A DNA stretch of 64,000 bases from Pseudomonas sp. GV085 (GCF_003050925.1 NZ_QAOV01000001.1:186001-250000); one strand, 5' to 3'. Positions 28,418 through 39,137 are shown, counted from the stretch's first letter. A program made the numbers and translations. Notes: generated from the letters alone by a model not told the origin.

Positions 28418-28457
28418 TGTATTTGAATTCGAACATTAATGTTCATTTTCGAAAATA
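28418..28457 (-). promoter_or_regulatory. Tandem GlpR operators upstream of glpD
   Basis: The E. coli GlpR consensus (WATKYTCGWW-WWCGAWMATW) is matched at 19 of 20 positions by 28438-28457 (AATGTTCATTTTCGAAAATA) and at 17 of 20 by the adjoining 28418-28437. A perfect palindrome GAACATTAATGTTC (28431-28444) bridges the two. Because glpR is the neighbouring gene, repression released by glycerol 3-phosphate is likely. Confidence 0.8.
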
Positions 28458-28546
28458 CTAGCCCATAAAGAAGCGCACAGCCAGTCAGCTTCGATTGAAA
28501 ATACTCATCGAAGGGCCGTTAAAGGAAAATATACGAACATAAAAGC

Positions 28547-28620
28547 AAAAGATCGCAGCCTTCGGCAGCCCCTACGGATGCACTCAAACCTGTAGGAGCT
28601 GCCGAAGGCTGCGATCTTTT
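28547..28620. repeat. REP inverted pair (AAAAGATCGCAGCC family)
   Basis: The left arm starts AAAAGATCGCAGCCTTCGG at 28547; the right arm ending at 28620 is the inverted copy. It lies between glpR and glpD. Confidence 0.88.
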
Positions 28621-28635
28621 AAGACTGGAAAGGGC

Positions 28636-29391
28636 TTAAACGACTTCCAGCCGAACCTTGTGCTGGTTCAGCAGTTGCGCCAGCGCCGGGGAAGGCTGCT
28701 GATCGGTGACCAGGCAATCGACGAGGCTGATCGGCCCCAGGCGAATCATGGCGTTGCGTCCGAATTTGCTGGAGTCGGCCGCGAGGATCACTTGTCGGGC
28801 ATTGGCGATGATCGCCTGGGATACCCGCACTTCCTGATAATCGAAGTCCAGCAGGCTGCCGTCCTCATCGATACCACTGATGCCGACCAGGGCGAAATCG
28901 ACCTTGAACTGGTTGATGAAGTCGACACTGGCCTGACCGACCACGCCGCCGTCACGCCGTACATTGCCACCGGTCAGCAGCACGTCGAAGTCGTCCTTGG
29001 CGCTGAGCATCGAAGCCACATGCAGGTTGTTGGTGATGATTTTCAGGTGACTGTGGTTGAGCAGTGCCCGGGCAATGGATTCGGTGGTCGTGCCGATGTT
29101 GATGAACAACGAGGCATGGTCGGGAATCTGTGCGGCAATGGCTTCGCCGATACGCTGTTTTTCGTCGCGCATCTGATCGGCGCGCATGGCGTAGGCGGTG
29201 TTTTCGACACTGGAATCATAGGCGGCGCCACCGTGGTAGCGACGCAACAAGTTGGCTTCAGCGAGCTGATTGATGTCGCGGCGGATGGTCTGCGGGGTAA
29301 CTACGAACAGAGCGGCCATTTCCTCGATACTGACATAGCCACGTTCGCGGACCAGTTCGAGGATTTGCTGCTGACGGGGAGGCAGATTCAT
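28636..29391 (-). CDS. glpR: DeoR family repressor of the glycerol regulon
   Basis: A 251-residue DeoR-type regulator. The N-terminal winged helix-turn-helix (about 1-57) reads [26 protein letters not shown] then [18 protein letters not shown]. The DeoRC sensor domain (about 75-230) has [23 protein letters not shown] and [12 protein letters not shown], the sugar-phosphate-binding pattern. It should repress glp genes until glycerol 3-phosphate binds. It lies between glpD and glpK, all in one direction. Confidence 0.95.
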   Translation of the reverse strand: MNLPPRQQQILELVRERGYVSIEEMAALFVVTPQTIRRDINQLAEANLLRRYHGGAAYDSSVENTAYAMRADQMRDEKQRIGEAIAAQIPDHASLFINIGTTTESIARALLNHSHLKIITNNLHVASMLSAKDDFDVLLTGGNVRRDGGVVGQASVDFINQFKVDFALVGISGIDEDGSLLDFDYQEVRVSQAIIANARQVILAADSSKFGRNAMIRLGPISLVDCLVTDQQPSPALAQLLNQHKVRLEVV

Positions 29392-29486
29392 GGGGCGTCC
29401 TTTGGGCTGCCGTGCAAAATTTGCCCATGATGCCGCAGGAATCCGCTCCCTACCAGTTACATACAGATACGGGGACTGGAGTTAGC

Positions 29487-31037
<1,551 letters not shown>

Positions 31038-31066
31038 TCAAAGGGCAGGGGCACGCGCCAACGGTA

Positions 31067-31918
31067 TCAAGAAGTTCTGGGTTTGCCGTCAATGGCAGCT
31101 GTTGCATCCTTTGTAGCAGGTACAGCGCCGTGCAGATGGCGGGCAATCAGCCCGCGATAGGCGGCGGCGCCGAGGCAGGCACCGACAATCGGTGCAAAAA
31201 CAGGAATCAGGAAATACGGAATATCGCGTCCGCCGGTGAAGGAAATTTCACCCCAGCCAGCGAAGAAAGTCATCAGTTTAGGGCCGAAGTCCCGCGCAGG
31301 GTTCATGGCAAAACCGGTCAGCGGTCCCATCGAGCTGCCGATTACCGCAATCAGCAGGCCGATCAGCAGCGGTGCCAACGGGCCTTTGGGCAGGCCGTTG
31401 TTGTCATCGGTCAGGGACATGATCACGCCCATCAGGATGGCCGTGATGATCACCTCGACCAGAAACGCCTGGGCAGTGGTCAGTACAGGATTCGGGAAGG
31501 TAGAGAACACCGATGCGAGTTCAAGGCTGGCTTGAGTGCCACGCACCATATGATGAGTTTGTTCGAATTCGAAGAATAGATTGCTGTAAAGCGTGTAAAC
31601 CAACAACGCTCCACAGAAGGCACCTGCCACCTGGGCGAGTACGTAGAAAGGCAATTTACGTTTTTCGAAGTCCGCGAAAATGCTCAGGGCAATGCTGACG
31701 GCAGGGTTCAGATGAGCTCCGGAAACTCCGGCGGTGAGGTAGATCGCCATGCTGACACCGACGCCCCAGATAATGCTGATTTCCCACAAGCCAAAACTGG
31801 CACCCGCGACTTTGAGCGCGGCAACACAACCTGTACCAAAAAAGATCAGCAGCGCCGTACCCAGAAACTCGGCCATGCATTGGCTCGAGAGCGACGGTTG
31901 TTGTAAAGCAGTTGTCAT
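31067..31918 (-). CDS. glpF: Glycerol uptake facilitator (aquaglyceroporin)
   Basis: A 283-residue MIP-family channel with six membrane helices and two half-helices carrying the NPA boxes: GAHLNPAVSIALS and GFAMNPARDFGPK. The aspartate after the second NPA (NPARD) is the mark of glycerol facilitators rather than water channels. It begins MTTALQQPSLSSQCMAEFLGTALLIFFG. It is the first gene of the glpF-glpK pair and should be controlled by GlpR. Confidence 0.97.
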   Translation of the reverse strand: MTTALQQPSLSSQCMAEFLGTALLIFFGTGCVAALKVAGASFGLWEISIIWGVGVSMAIYLTAGVSGAHLNPAVSIALSIFADFEKRKLPFYVLAQVAGAFCGALLVYTLYSNLFFEFEQTHHMVRGTQASLELASVFSTFPNPVLTTAQAFLVEVIITAILMGVIMSLTDDNNGLPKGPLAPLLIGLLIAVIGSSMGPLTGFAMNPARDFGPKLMTFFAGWGEISFTGGRDIPYFLIPVFAPIVGACLGAAAYRGLIARHLHGAVPATKDATAAIDGKPRTS

Positions 31919-32266
31919 TGAAACCTCATTTTTTTTGTTGTGTGGCGCTTTTTCCCATCATGGTCGGAGCGCGGTTTTCGCCGAGGCAGGATCCCCATCC
32001 TGGTCGCGGTTTTCTGCTGGGTGCAGCGGTAGGACGTTTCGTGCAGTTTCAGAAACGAAAAAATATAGACAAGAAACGCTGATGTCAAAGGTCGAAAGTG
32101 AACCATCGGTCACAAAAAAACTATTCGTTGCATGAATGAACGAGTCATTGCGCAATGGGATGGCCAGGCAATGGCGTTATGGATGCGCTGCCCTGGAGCC
32201 TTTTAGCGATCAATGTCCTAGAATCCGGCGCAGTATTTTTCTTCTGTCGCCCAGTCTGGAGCTGTC
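31919..32266. other. Intergenic region between divergent glpF and ybaK
   Basis: This 348-base region must hold the glpF promoter on the minus strand and that of ybaK on the plus strand. It is AT-rich near 32040-32130. A weak GlpR-like site lies at 32044-32063 (15 of 20 positions). No RNA gene or credible small gene was seen. Confidence 0.5.
32044..32063 (-). promoter_or_regulatory. Weak GlpR-like site upstream of glpF
   Basis: CAGTTTCAGAAACGAAAAAA matches 15 of 20 positions of the E. coli GlpR consensus, about 125 bases upstream of glpF. It also holds the inverted repeat GTTTC-A-GAAAC. Confidence 0.35.
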
Positions 32267-32737
32267 ATGACCCCCGCATTGGATTTGTTGAAAAAGGTTC
32301 GGGCCGAACATCGCGTACACAGTTACGAACATGACCCGAAGGCTGCCTCCTACGGGCTGGAAGCGGCGGAAAAGCTCGGGCTCGATCCGGCGCAGGTGTT
32401 CAAGACCCTGCTGGCGGCCAGCGAAAAGGGCGAGTTGCTGGTGGCCGTGGTGCCGGTTGTCGGCAGCCTGGACTTGAAGGGACTGGCCCACGCCGCGGGC
32501 GTGAAAAAGGTCGAAATGGCCGACCCGGCGGCAGCGCAGCGCTCTACTGGCTATTTGTTGGGCGGGATCAGTCCGCTGGGGCAGAAAAAGCGTTTGCGTA
32601 CCTTCATTGATAATTCGGCCCAGCCCTTCGCCAGCATTTTTGTCAGTGCGGGTCGACGTGGGCTGGAAGTTGAGCTGGCACCGGCGGTGCTGGCCGAACA
32701 CACCCAAGCGAAGTTTGCCGATATCGGTCGGGCGTGA
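32267..32737 (+). CDS. ybaK: Cys-tRNA(Pro)/Cys-tRNA(Cys) deacylase YbaK
   Basis: A 156-residue trans-editing protein that removes cysteine wrongly loaded on tRNA-Pro. The sequence [45 protein letters not shown] and the C-terminal [14 protein letters not shown] block match YbaK, including the lysine in QVFKTL that is essential in the family. Length is usual. It is followed about 100 bases later by a PhzF-family gene in the same direction. Confidence 0.95.
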   Translation: MTPALDLLKKVRAEHRVHSYEHDPKAASYGLEAAEKLGLDPAQVFKTLLAASEKGELLVAVVPVVGSLDLKGLAHAAGVKKVEMADPAAAQRSTGYLLGGISPLGQKKRLRTFIDNSAQPFASIFVSAGRRGLEVELAPAVLAEHTQAKFADIGRA

Positions 32738-32843
32738 GCATCGAAGCAAGTGCAGCGCTGTATGGTGAAAATCAGCCCGCTCTGTCACTGGCGGTGGTTC
32801 GGCCGGCACTGCATGCTCAGCGGACAAACCAAGGGAGAAGGTT

Positions 32844-33626
32844 ATGCAGCTAGAGTTTCATCAGGTCGACGCGTTCAGCAATCAGCCATTCAGTGGTAAC
32901 CCGGCGATGGTCTATCGGCTCGATACCTGGCTCGCCGATGAATTGATGCAGAAGATTGCCGCCGAGCACAACCTCGCCGAAACGGCATTTGTCGTGCGCG
33001 AAGGGCAGGGCTGGCACATCCGCTGGTTTACGCCGACCACCGAGGTGCCATTGTGCGGTCACGCGACACTGGCCAGTGCCTATGTGTTGTTTGAGATCTA
33101 TAAAGAGCCCGTCGAGCGACTGGACTTCACCTGCAAATCCGGCCCGTTGAGCGTGACCCGTGAGGGTGGGCGCCTGTGGCTGGATTTCCCGGCGATCACT
33201 GCGTCGCCGGTGAACCTGATCCCGGACATCGAGCGTGCACTGGGCGTGAAGCCTGTCGAGGTACTGGGTTCGAATGAGCTGTTCGTGGTGCTGGAGTCGG
33301 AGCAAGCCGTGCTCGACTGCAAACCGGACATGGTGGCCCTGGCGAAACTGCCATGGTTGGGCGCCATCGTGACGGCGCGTGGCAGCCAGCACGATTTCGT
33401 TTCCCGCTACTTCGCCCCGGCAATCGGCATCAATGAAGACCCGGTAACCGGATCGACCCATTGCCTTCTGATTCCGTACTGGTCAAAGCAATTGGGCAAG
33501 TCGAGCCTGACGGCTTTTCAGCGTTCGGCGCGGGGTGGGGAATTGTTCTGTCGACTGGAAGGCGATCGGGTGAAGATCGGCGGGAATGCGACCTTGGTTG
33601 CCAGCGGCACACTGATGCTGGGATGA
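32844..33626 (+). CDS. PhzF family isomerase-like protein
   Basis: A 260-residue protein of the PhzF/diaminopimelate-epimerase-like fold. Features are VDAFSNQPFSGNPAMVY near the start, the family glutamate in AEHNLAETAFV, and the second-half GINEDPVTGSTHCLLIPYW. PhzF itself isomerises dihydro-3-hydroxyanthranilate in phenazine synthesis, but no phenazine genes are here, so this is one of the common stand-alone members of unknown substrate. Clear Shine-Dalgarno AAGGGAGAAGG precedes the ATG. Confidence 0.92.
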   Translation: MQLEFHQVDAFSNQPFSGNPAMVYRLDTWLADELMQKIAAEHNLAETAFVVREGQGWHIRWFTPTTEVPLCGHATLASAYVLFEIYKEPVERLDFTCKSGPLSVTREGGRLWLDFPAITASPVNLIPDIERALGVKPVEVLGSNELFVVLESEQAVLDCKPDMVALAKLPWLGAIVTARGSQHDFVSRYFAPAIGINEDPVTGSTHCLLIPYWSKQLGKSSLTAFQRSARGGELFCRLEGDRVKIGGNATLVASGTLMLG

Positions 33627-33638
33627 CGCAAATCCAGT

Positions 33639-33736
33639 GTAGGAGCGAGCTTGCTCGCGATGGACGTCAACGATGACGAGTGCTGGCTGGATGAGCGCGG
33701 CGCTCTTACGTCTCTCGCGAGCAAGCTCGCTCCTAC
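33639..33736. repeat. REP inverted pair (GTAGGAGCGAGCTTGCTCGCGATGG family)
   Basis: Arms start at 33639 and end at 33736 as inverted copies, 13 bases after the PhzF-like gene and before the convergent ABC ATPase gene. Confidence 0.9.
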
Positions 33737-33751
33737 AGGGTTTTTTGTGTA

Positions 33752-34861
33752 TCAGCTAGCGGTGCTGTACCGCCGGACACCGGATTCAACGGCAGGAATC
33801 TGCGCCGCCGTGCTGCCGGACGCCTGGAACAGCACCAGGTGTTCAGCCGCGACACGAATACCCACATCCGCCCCAACCAGGCAATCGACATGGCTCGGGA
33901 AGATTGATTCCAGTTGTGCGCCTGTCGGCAGCTGCAAGCGATAGAGGGTCGACGCACCCAGGAACGTCTTGCCGGCAATTCGCGCCTTCAGTGCGCTGTC
34001 CGGCGCGTAGACGATGTCGTCCGGGCGCAGCAGCACGTCCACGGCACCGCCTACCGGCCAGGTGTAGGCCCGGTTGCCGCGCAATTCGCCGAGCTCGGTT
34101 TGCACCGACTCCGGGCTGCTCAACTGACCGCGAATGAAATAACCCTGGCCGATGAAACTCGCCACGAAGGGTGTCAGCGGTTCGTGATACAGGTTGTAGG
34201 GCGTATCCCACTGTTCCAGGCGACCTTCCTTGAATACGCCAACGTGGTCACTGACTGCGAAGGCTTCCTCCTGGTCGTGAGTCACCAGAATCGCGCTGGT
34301 GCCTCGGGCCTTGAGGATGTCGCGTACTTCGTGGCTGAGCTTGCGGCGCAATTCACCATCGAGGTTGGAGAACGGCTCGTCGAGCAACAGCAATTGCGGA
34401 TCCGGTGCCAGCGCGCGGGCCAGGGCGACACGTTGTTGCTGGCCACCTGAAAGTTCGTGGGGGAAGCGCTTGCCGAGGTTCTTCAGGTTGACCAGTTCCA
34501 GCAGTTCTTCGGTAACGCGATCCATTTGCGGATGCTTGCGAATGCCGAAGGCGATGTTGTCGGCCACGCTCAAATGCGGAAACAGCGCGTAGTCCTGGAA
34601 CACCATGCCAATGCGACGTTTCTCCGGCGCGAGGGTGAAGCCGGCGCTGGAGATGGTTTCGCCCGCCAGCTGGATTTCGCCTTCATGTACCGGTTCAAAG
34701 CCGGCTATCGCCCGTAGCGTGGTGGTCTTGCCGCAGCCTGAAGAGCCGAGCAGGCAACCAATGTCACCAGCGTTCAGATGCAGGTTCAGGTTCTGTACTA
34801 CACGCTGGTCCTGATAGCCGCAGGCGAGGTTGCGCAGGTTAAGCAGTAAAGGCTGGCTCAT
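33752..34861 (-). CDS. ABC transporter ATP-binding protein (FbpC/PotA-like)
   Basis: A 369-residue ABC ATPase. Walker A is GSSGCGKT (39-46), the signature LSGGQ is at 137-141 and Walker B LLLLDEP at 157-163, with [13 protein letters not shown] as the Q-loop region. A C-terminal TOBE-like domain (about 280-350) is typical of importers for iron(III), polyamines or sulfate. No permease or binding-protein gene is adjacent, so the substrate is unknown. The start overlaps the argF stop by ATGA, so it is probably translated from the argF message. A longer upstream frame overlaps argF and is not credible. Confidence 0.9.
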   Translation of the reverse strand: MSQPLLLNLRNLACGYQDQRVVQNLNLHLNAGDIGCLLGSSGCGKTTTLRAIAGFEPVHEGEIQLAGETISSAGFTLAPEKRRIGMVFQDYALFPHLSVADNIAFGIRKHPQMDRVTEELLELVNLKNLGKRFPHELSGGQQQRVALARALAPDPQLLLLDEPFSNLDGELRRKLSHEVRDILKARGTSAILVTHDQEEAFAVSDHVGVFKEGRLEQWDTPYNLYHEPLTPFVASFIGQGYFIRGQLSSPESVQTELGELRGNRAYTWPVGGAVDVLLRPDDIVYAPDSALKARIAGKTFLGASTLYRLQLPTGAQLESIFPSHVDCLVGADVGIRVAAEHLVLFQASGSTAAQIPAVESGVRRYSTAS

Positions 34862-35778
34862 GCGTGGTGATACGCCGGTTCGACGAGAAACTCGAGCAGG
34901 GCCTTTTGCGCGTGCAGGCGGTTTTCGGCTTGATCCCAGGCCACCGAACGTTTGTCGTCGAGCAGGTCGACGCTGATTTCTTCGCCGCGGTGCGCCGGCA
35001 GGCAATGCATGAACAATACCTCTTCAGCGGCCAGGTCAAGCAGGGCGCGGTTGACCTGGTACGGTGCGAACAGCTTCAGACGCTTGGCGGTTTCTTCTTC
35101 CTGACCCATGGAGGTCCAGACGTCGGTGCTCACCAGGTGTGCACCGCGCACGGCTTCTTTCGGGTCGCGAACGATGGTGACCCGATCGCCGGCCTTGGCC
35201 ACGAATTCAGGATTGGGCTCATAGCCTTCCGGGCAGGCCACGCGCAACTGGAAGTCGAACTGGATCGCCGCTTCTATATAACTGTTGCACATGTTGTTGC
35301 CGTCGCCGATCCAGGCCACGGTCTTGCCCTGGATGGAGCCGCGGTGTTCGAGGAAGGTCTGCATGTCCGCCAGCAACTGGCACGGATGCAGGTCATCGGA
35401 CAGGCCGTTGATCACCGGCACGCGAGAGTTGGCGGCGAATTCGGTCAGGTTGCTGTGGGCAAAAGTACGGATCATCACTGCGTCGAGCATGCTCGACATG
35501 ACGATGGCGCAGTCGCCGATCGGCTCGCCACGGCCCAGTTGGGTGTCACGTGGCGACAGGAAGATCGCCTGGCCGCCGAGCTGGATCATGCCAGCCTCGA
35601 AGGAGATCCGGGTACGGGTCGAGGATTTCTCGAAAATCATCCCCAGGACGCGGTTTTTCAGAGGCTCGAACAGTACGCCGCGGTTACGCAGGTCCTTGAG
35701 CTCAACGCCTCGACGGATCACGCTGACCAGCTCTTCGGGCGTGCAATCCATCAGGGAGAGAAAGTGCCTTGCGCTCAT
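34858..35778 (-). CDS. argF: Ornithine carbamoyltransferase, anabolic
   Basis: A 306-residue enzyme that joins ornithine and carbamoyl phosphate to give citrulline. The carbamoyl-phosphate loop [11 protein letters not shown], the [12 protein letters not shown] motif and the ornithine-side [11 protein letters not shown] loop are all present. The sequence closely follows the P. aeruginosa anabolic ArgF as I recall it, so [17 protein letters not shown] is taken as the start; a second ATG lies one codon upstream. An ArgR-type site and a sigma-70-like promoter lie about 110-140 bases upstream. It is coupled to the ABC ATPase gene. Confidence 0.97.
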   Translation of the reverse strand: MSARHFLSLMDCTPEELVSVIRRGVELKDLRNRGVLFEPLKNRVLGMIFEKSSTRTRISFEAGMIQLGGQAIFLSPRDTQLGRGEPIGDCAIVMSSMLDAVMIRTFAHSNLTEFAANSRVPVINGLSDDLHPCQLLADMQTFLEHRGSIQGKTVAWIGDGNNMCNSYIEAAIQFDFQLRVACPEGYEPNPEFVAKAGDRVTIVRDPKEAVRGAHLVSTDVWTSMGQEEETAKRLKLFAPYQVNRALLDLAAEEVLFMHCLPAHRGEEISVDLLDDKRSVAWDQAENRLHAQKALLEFLVEPAYHHA

Positions 35779-35883
35779 CATTGACTACCTTTTTGCTACA
35801 AACCGCAGATGCTCAAAGCCTTGTTTAACGGAACAACGGGCGAGACCTGCGGCGTAAGCCGCACGGGGCGACGAAATAGGGGA

Positions 35884-35920
35884 AGGCGCGATCTTATAAT
35901 TAAATGTCGCGTCTTACCAA
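35884..35920 (-). promoter_or_regulatory. argF promoter with ArgR half-sites
   Basis: On the minus strand, TTGGTA (35920-35915) and TATAAG (35898-35893) are spaced by 16 bases. The plus strand carries TGTCGC-N8-AA (35905-35920), an exact match to the Pseudomonas ArgR half-site as I recall it. A weaker copy AGGCGC-N8-AA lies exactly 21 bases away (35884-35899). The overlap with -35 and -10 fits repression by ArgR. Confidence 0.7.
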
Positions 35921-36065
35921 TAGGGCTACAGTTTTTAGGGAGTTTCAGAGGTGCTACGGGTTCACCGAAGTAGCGCTTTGAAGCCTGATTCCTTATAGCA
36001 GCGGCTCATTTGTACACCGGCCTCTCGGGGCTTGGCAATCAAACGGGGCGGCAACGGTACGCTGA

Positions 36066-36218
36066 CAGTCGGTTTCTGACCTGTCATTCATCAGCGCCGG
36101 GCTCGACGAACACGGTAGCCTGATCGGCGAGCTGACCGGCGTACATGGCCCTCACAGGCCGATTGAAACCCTTCAGGAAATCCACTTGCAGGCGCCGCTC
36201 AGGCTGCCTCCGAACTGA
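36066..36218 (+). pseudogene. Coding-like remnant of about 50 codons
   Basis: An open frame between TGA at 36063-36065 and TGA at 36216-36218. Its first half has strong G/C third-position bias (LSFISAGLDEHGSLIGELTG). There is no ATG or clear ribosome site. It might be the tail of a decayed gene or chance. No family recognised. Confidence 0.25.
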
Positions 36219-36352
36219 TGCCCGACGGCCATCGGCTGGCCTGATAACCCTCGATTCACAAGACGAACGTCGCTGGCGTGGCGGCGGGTCTGGCGCCATA
36301 GTTTTGTTTCCGTGGCCAACGTTGCCCGCCCATAACAAGACAGAGACTGGCC

Positions 36353-38461
36353 ATGACCAAGACTCTCCATCACCGTGCTTGCCATTTGTGTGAAGCCATC
36401 TGTGGCCTGACCATCGAAACCACCGAGGTCGATGGCGCAAACGTCCAGATCACTTCGATCAAGGGCGACCCCCATGACACGTTCAGTCGTGGGCACATCT
36501 GCCCCAAGGCCGTGGCGTTGCAAGACATTCAGAACGATCCGGATCGACTGCATCAGCCGATGCAGCGGGTGGGCAATGAGTGGCAGCCCATCGAGTGGGA
36601 AGCGGCATTCAATCTGGTCGCCGAACGCCTCGCCGCCATTCAGGAGCGTCACGGGCAAAGCGCAGTGGCGGTCTATCAGGGCAACCCGAGCGTGCACAAT
36701 TACGGGCTGATGACCCACAGCAACTACTTCCTCGGCCTGCTGAAAACCCGCAACCGGTTTTCCGCCACCTCGGTCGATCAATTGCCCCATCACCTGACCA
36801 GTCATTTGATGTACGGCCACGGGTTGTTGCTGCCTATTCCGGACATCGATCACACCGATTTCATGCTGATCCTGGGCGGCAACCCACTGGCTTCGAACGG
36901 CAGCATCATGACCGTGCCGGATGTGGAAAAACGCTTGAAGGCGATACAGGCCCGGGGTGGCAAAGTGGTGGTGGTCGACCCTCGTCGTAGTGAAACGGCG
37001 GCGATTGCCGATCAGCATCTGTTCGTGCGCCCGGGCAGTGATGCCGCGCTGTTGTTCGGGCTGCTCAACACCTTGTTCGTAGAAGGTCTGACCCGCGACA
37101 GCCATCTGCCGGTGGACGGCCTGGAGGACGTGCGGGAGGCCGTCGCGCGGTTCACTGCCGAAGCCATGAGCCCGTTGTGCGCCGTACCGGCCGAACAGAT
37201 CCGCCAATTGGCGCGGGACTTCGCCGCGGCACCGAGTGCAGTCTGCTATGGCCGCATGGGCGTTTCGACCCAGGCCTTCGGTACGCTGTGCCACTGGGTG
37301 GTGCAGTTGATCAATCTGGTCACCGGCAATCTCGATCGCGTGGGTGGTGCCTTGTGCACCGAGCCGGCGGTGGACCTGGTGGCGTCGACCTCGGGCGGGC
37401 ATTTCAATCTGTGGCAGAGCCGGGTTTCCGGGCGCCCGGAATACGCCGGAGAACTGCCAGTGTCGGCGCTGGCCGAGGAGATGCTCACCGAGGGGGAAGG
37501 GCAGGCGCGGGCGCTGATCACGGTGGCGGGCAATCCGGTGCTGTCCACGCCTAATGGCCGAAAGCTCGAGCAGGCGCTGGACGGGCTGGAATTCATGGTC
37601 AGTATCGACCTGTACATCAATGAAACCACGCGTTACGCCGACTTGATCCTGCCGTCCACATCGGCGCTGGAAAACGATCATTACGACACCACATTCAACT
37701 TGTTTGCGGTGCGCAACGTCAGTCGTTTCAATCGCGCCATCCTCGCCAAGCCCGAAGGTGCATTGCACGACTGGGAGATCTTCGTCGGGTTGGCCAAGGC
37801 ATTTGCCGCCAGGACCGGCAAAGAGTTGAAGCCCACCATCGCCCCGGCGCAAATGATCGATCGCGGCTTGCGCATGGGGATGTACGGCGACAATTCAGAG
37901 CACAAGCTGTCGCTGGCGACCTTGTTCGATCATCCCCATGGCGTCGATCTGGGCGCGCTCAAGCCTAACCTGACGCCACGCCTGAAGACTGCCAATCAAC
38001 GCATCCAGGCCGCACCGGCCGCGATTCTCGCTGACCTGGCGCGCTTTGCAGCCTTGAAGGCACCGCCCGCCGACGAGTTGTTGATGATTGGCCGCCGGCA
38101 TGTGCGCAGCAACAACTCATGGATGCATAATTATCATCGGTTGGTGAAGGGCAAGCCGCGTCATCAGTTACTGATGCATCCGGAGGACCTGGCCAGTCGT
38201 GGTCTCAGCGACGGACAGCGTGTGCGGGTCAGCTCGCGGGTGGGGGAGATCGAAGTCGAAGTGCTTGGCAGTCTGGACATGATGAAGGGCGTGGTCAGCC
38301 TGCCTCACGGCTGGGGTCACGCGCGGCCCGGCGTGCAAATGTCGATTGCCAGCAGTCAGCCGGGTTCAAGCGCCAACGACCTGACCGACGAACGCCAGAT
38401 TGACGAACTCTCGGGAAATGCCGCGTTCAATGGCGTGCCAGTGACTGTGGCGGCGGCTTGA
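36353..38461 (+). CDS. Molybdopterin-dependent oxidoreductase with N-terminal [4Fe-4S] site
   Basis: A 702-residue DMSO-reductase-family enzyme. The N-terminal Fe-S motif is CHLCEAICG...CPK (Cys10, 13, 17 and a later Cys in GHICPKAV). The middle domains contain ILGGNPLASNG, VVVVDPRRSETA and VTGNLDRVGGAL, all molybdopterin-binding patterns. The C-terminal MopB domain has RSNNSWMHNYHR and LPHGWGHARPGVQ. There is no Tat signal, so it should be cytosolic. No partner subunits are nearby. Substrate unknown: formate dehydrogenase-like and biotin-sulfoxide-reductase-like enzymes are both related. The residue ligating molybdenum could not be fixed. Confidence 0.88.
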   Translation: MTKTLHHRACHLCEAICGLTIETTEVDGANVQITSIKGDPHDTFSRGHICPKAVALQDIQNDPDRLHQPMQRVGNEWQPIEWEAAFNLVAERLAAIQERHGQSAVAVYQGNPSVHNYGLMTHSNYFLGLLKTRNRFSATSVDQLPHHLTSHLMYGHGLLLPIPDIDHTDFMLILGGNPLASNGSIMTVPDVEKRLKAIQARGGKVVVVDPRRSETAAIADQHLFVRPGSDAALLFGLLNTLFVEGLTRDSHLPVDGLEDVREAVARFTAEAMSPLCAVPAEQIRQLARDFAAAPSAVCYGRMGVSTQAFGTLCHWVVQLINLVTGNLDRVGGALCTEPAVDLVASTSGGHFNLWQSRVSGRPEYAGELPVSALAEEMLTEGEGQARALITVAGNPVLSTPNGRKLEQALDGLEFMVSIDLYINETTRYADLILPSTSALENDHYDTTFNLFAVRNVSRFNRAILAKPEGALHDWEIFVGLAKAFAARTGKELKPTIAPAQMIDRGLRMGMYGDNSEHKLSLATLFDHPHGVDLGALKPNLTPRLKTANQRIQAAPAAILADLARFAALKAPPADELLMIGRRHVRSNNSWMHNYHRLVKGKPRHQLLMHPEDLASRGLSDGQRVRVSSRVGEIEVEVLGSLDMMKGVVSLPHGWGHARPGVQMSIASSQPGSSANDLTDERQIDELSGNAAFNGVPVTVAAA

Positions 38462-38558
38462 ATCATACTGACGGAGAGACCGAGCAGGGCGCTCGGCTTT
38501 CCGTTACAATGCGCCACCGTGCCGACCCATGAGTCGGAAAGTTCAGCCGAGGTGCTCC

Positions 38559-38897
38559 ATGGATATCATCGAAACGATTAAAGAGCAGATTGCCAACAAC
38601 ACCATTCTGCTTTACATGAAAGGCTCGCCGAATGCCCCGCAGTGCGGCTTCTCCGCGAAAGCCGCGCAGGCCGTGATGGCGTGTGGCGAAAAGTTTGCGT
38701 ACGTGGACATCCTGCAGAACCCGGAAATCCGCGCCAACCTGCCAAAATACGCCAACTGGCCAACCTTCCCGCAACTGTGGGTCGGTGGTGAGCTGGTCGG
38801 CGGCAGCGACATCATGACTGAAATGGCGGCTGACGGTTCGCTGCAAGCCACCATCAAGGCTGCCGTCGAAGCCGCTGCTCCAAAGACCGAAGCCTGA
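38559..38897 (+). CDS. grxD: Monothiol glutaredoxin, Grx4 family
   Basis: A 112-residue monothiol glutaredoxin. The CGFS active site lies in SPNAPQCGFSAKAAQ, preceded by the family lysine in LLYMKGSP; WPTFPQLWVGGELVGGSDI gives the glutathione-binding part. Grx4-type proteins hold a shared [2Fe-2S] cluster and deliver it to targets. The ATG at 38559 is preceded by CGAGGTGCTCC; a frame start 10 codons upstream is not needed. It stands near bfr, bfd and prx, in keeping with iron and redox handling. Confidence 0.96.
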   Translation: MDIIETIKEQIANNTILLYMKGSPNAPQCGFSAKAAQAVMACGEKFAYVDILQNPEIRANLPKYANWPTFPQLWVGGELVGGSDIMTEMAADGSLQATIKAAVEAAAPKTEA

Positions 38898-38907
38898 TTC
38901 GCTGTAT

Positions 38908-39019
38908 GTAGGAGCGAGCTTGCTCCGGGCGGCGTTCCGACGATGGACTAAAAAACGCCGCGGGTTGTCAGGCTTGCCGCGTAATCGTTAACGACCATCG
39001 CGAGCAAGCTCGCTCCTAC
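38908..39019. repeat. REP inverted pair (GTAGGAGCGAGCTTGCTC family)
   Basis: The arms begin at 38908 and end at 39019. The left arm diverges early (TGCTCCGGG), so pairing is less perfect than in other copies. Confidence 0.82.
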
Positions 39020-39029
39020 AGGAGGCAGT

Positions 39030-39067
39030 AAAAAGCCCCGCCACTCGAAAGAGGGCGGGGCTTTTTA
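39030..39067. terminator. Bidirectional intrinsic terminator between grxD and bfr
   Basis: AAAGCCCCGCC (39032-39042) pairs with GGCGGGGCTTT (39054-39064), with A and T runs on both sides. Confidence 0.93.
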
Positions 39068-39112
39068 TTGTGTCTGGATAGTTACTGCAAAGTTGCCGCT
39101 GCAATCCCCCAG

Positions 39113-39137
39113 GATCGCAGCCTGCGGCAGCTCCTAC
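39113..39137. repeat. REP half-unit covering the bfr stop codon
   Basis: GATCGCAGCCTGCGGCAGC continuing to TCCTAC is one arm of the second REP family. It has no inverted partner. Its end includes the CTA (39134-39136) that is the bfr stop codon on the minus strand. Confidence 0.8.

Larger units (their letters stand above)
35779..36352. other. Intergenic region between divergent argF and the molybdopterin gene
   Basis: A 574-base region, long for this genome. It holds the argF promoter and ArgR site near 35884-35920. The middle part (35930-36060) shows nothing I recognise. From 36066 to 36218 there is an open frame with coding-like codon bias but no normal start codon. Confidence 0.5.

Noticed and set aside
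32844-33626. PhzF-like gene as part of a phenazine cluster
   Set aside because: No other phz gene is present; stand-alone PhzF relatives are common.
36353-38461. Assignment as periplasmic nitrate reductase NapA
   Set aside because: No Tat signal, no nap partner genes, and shorter than NapA.
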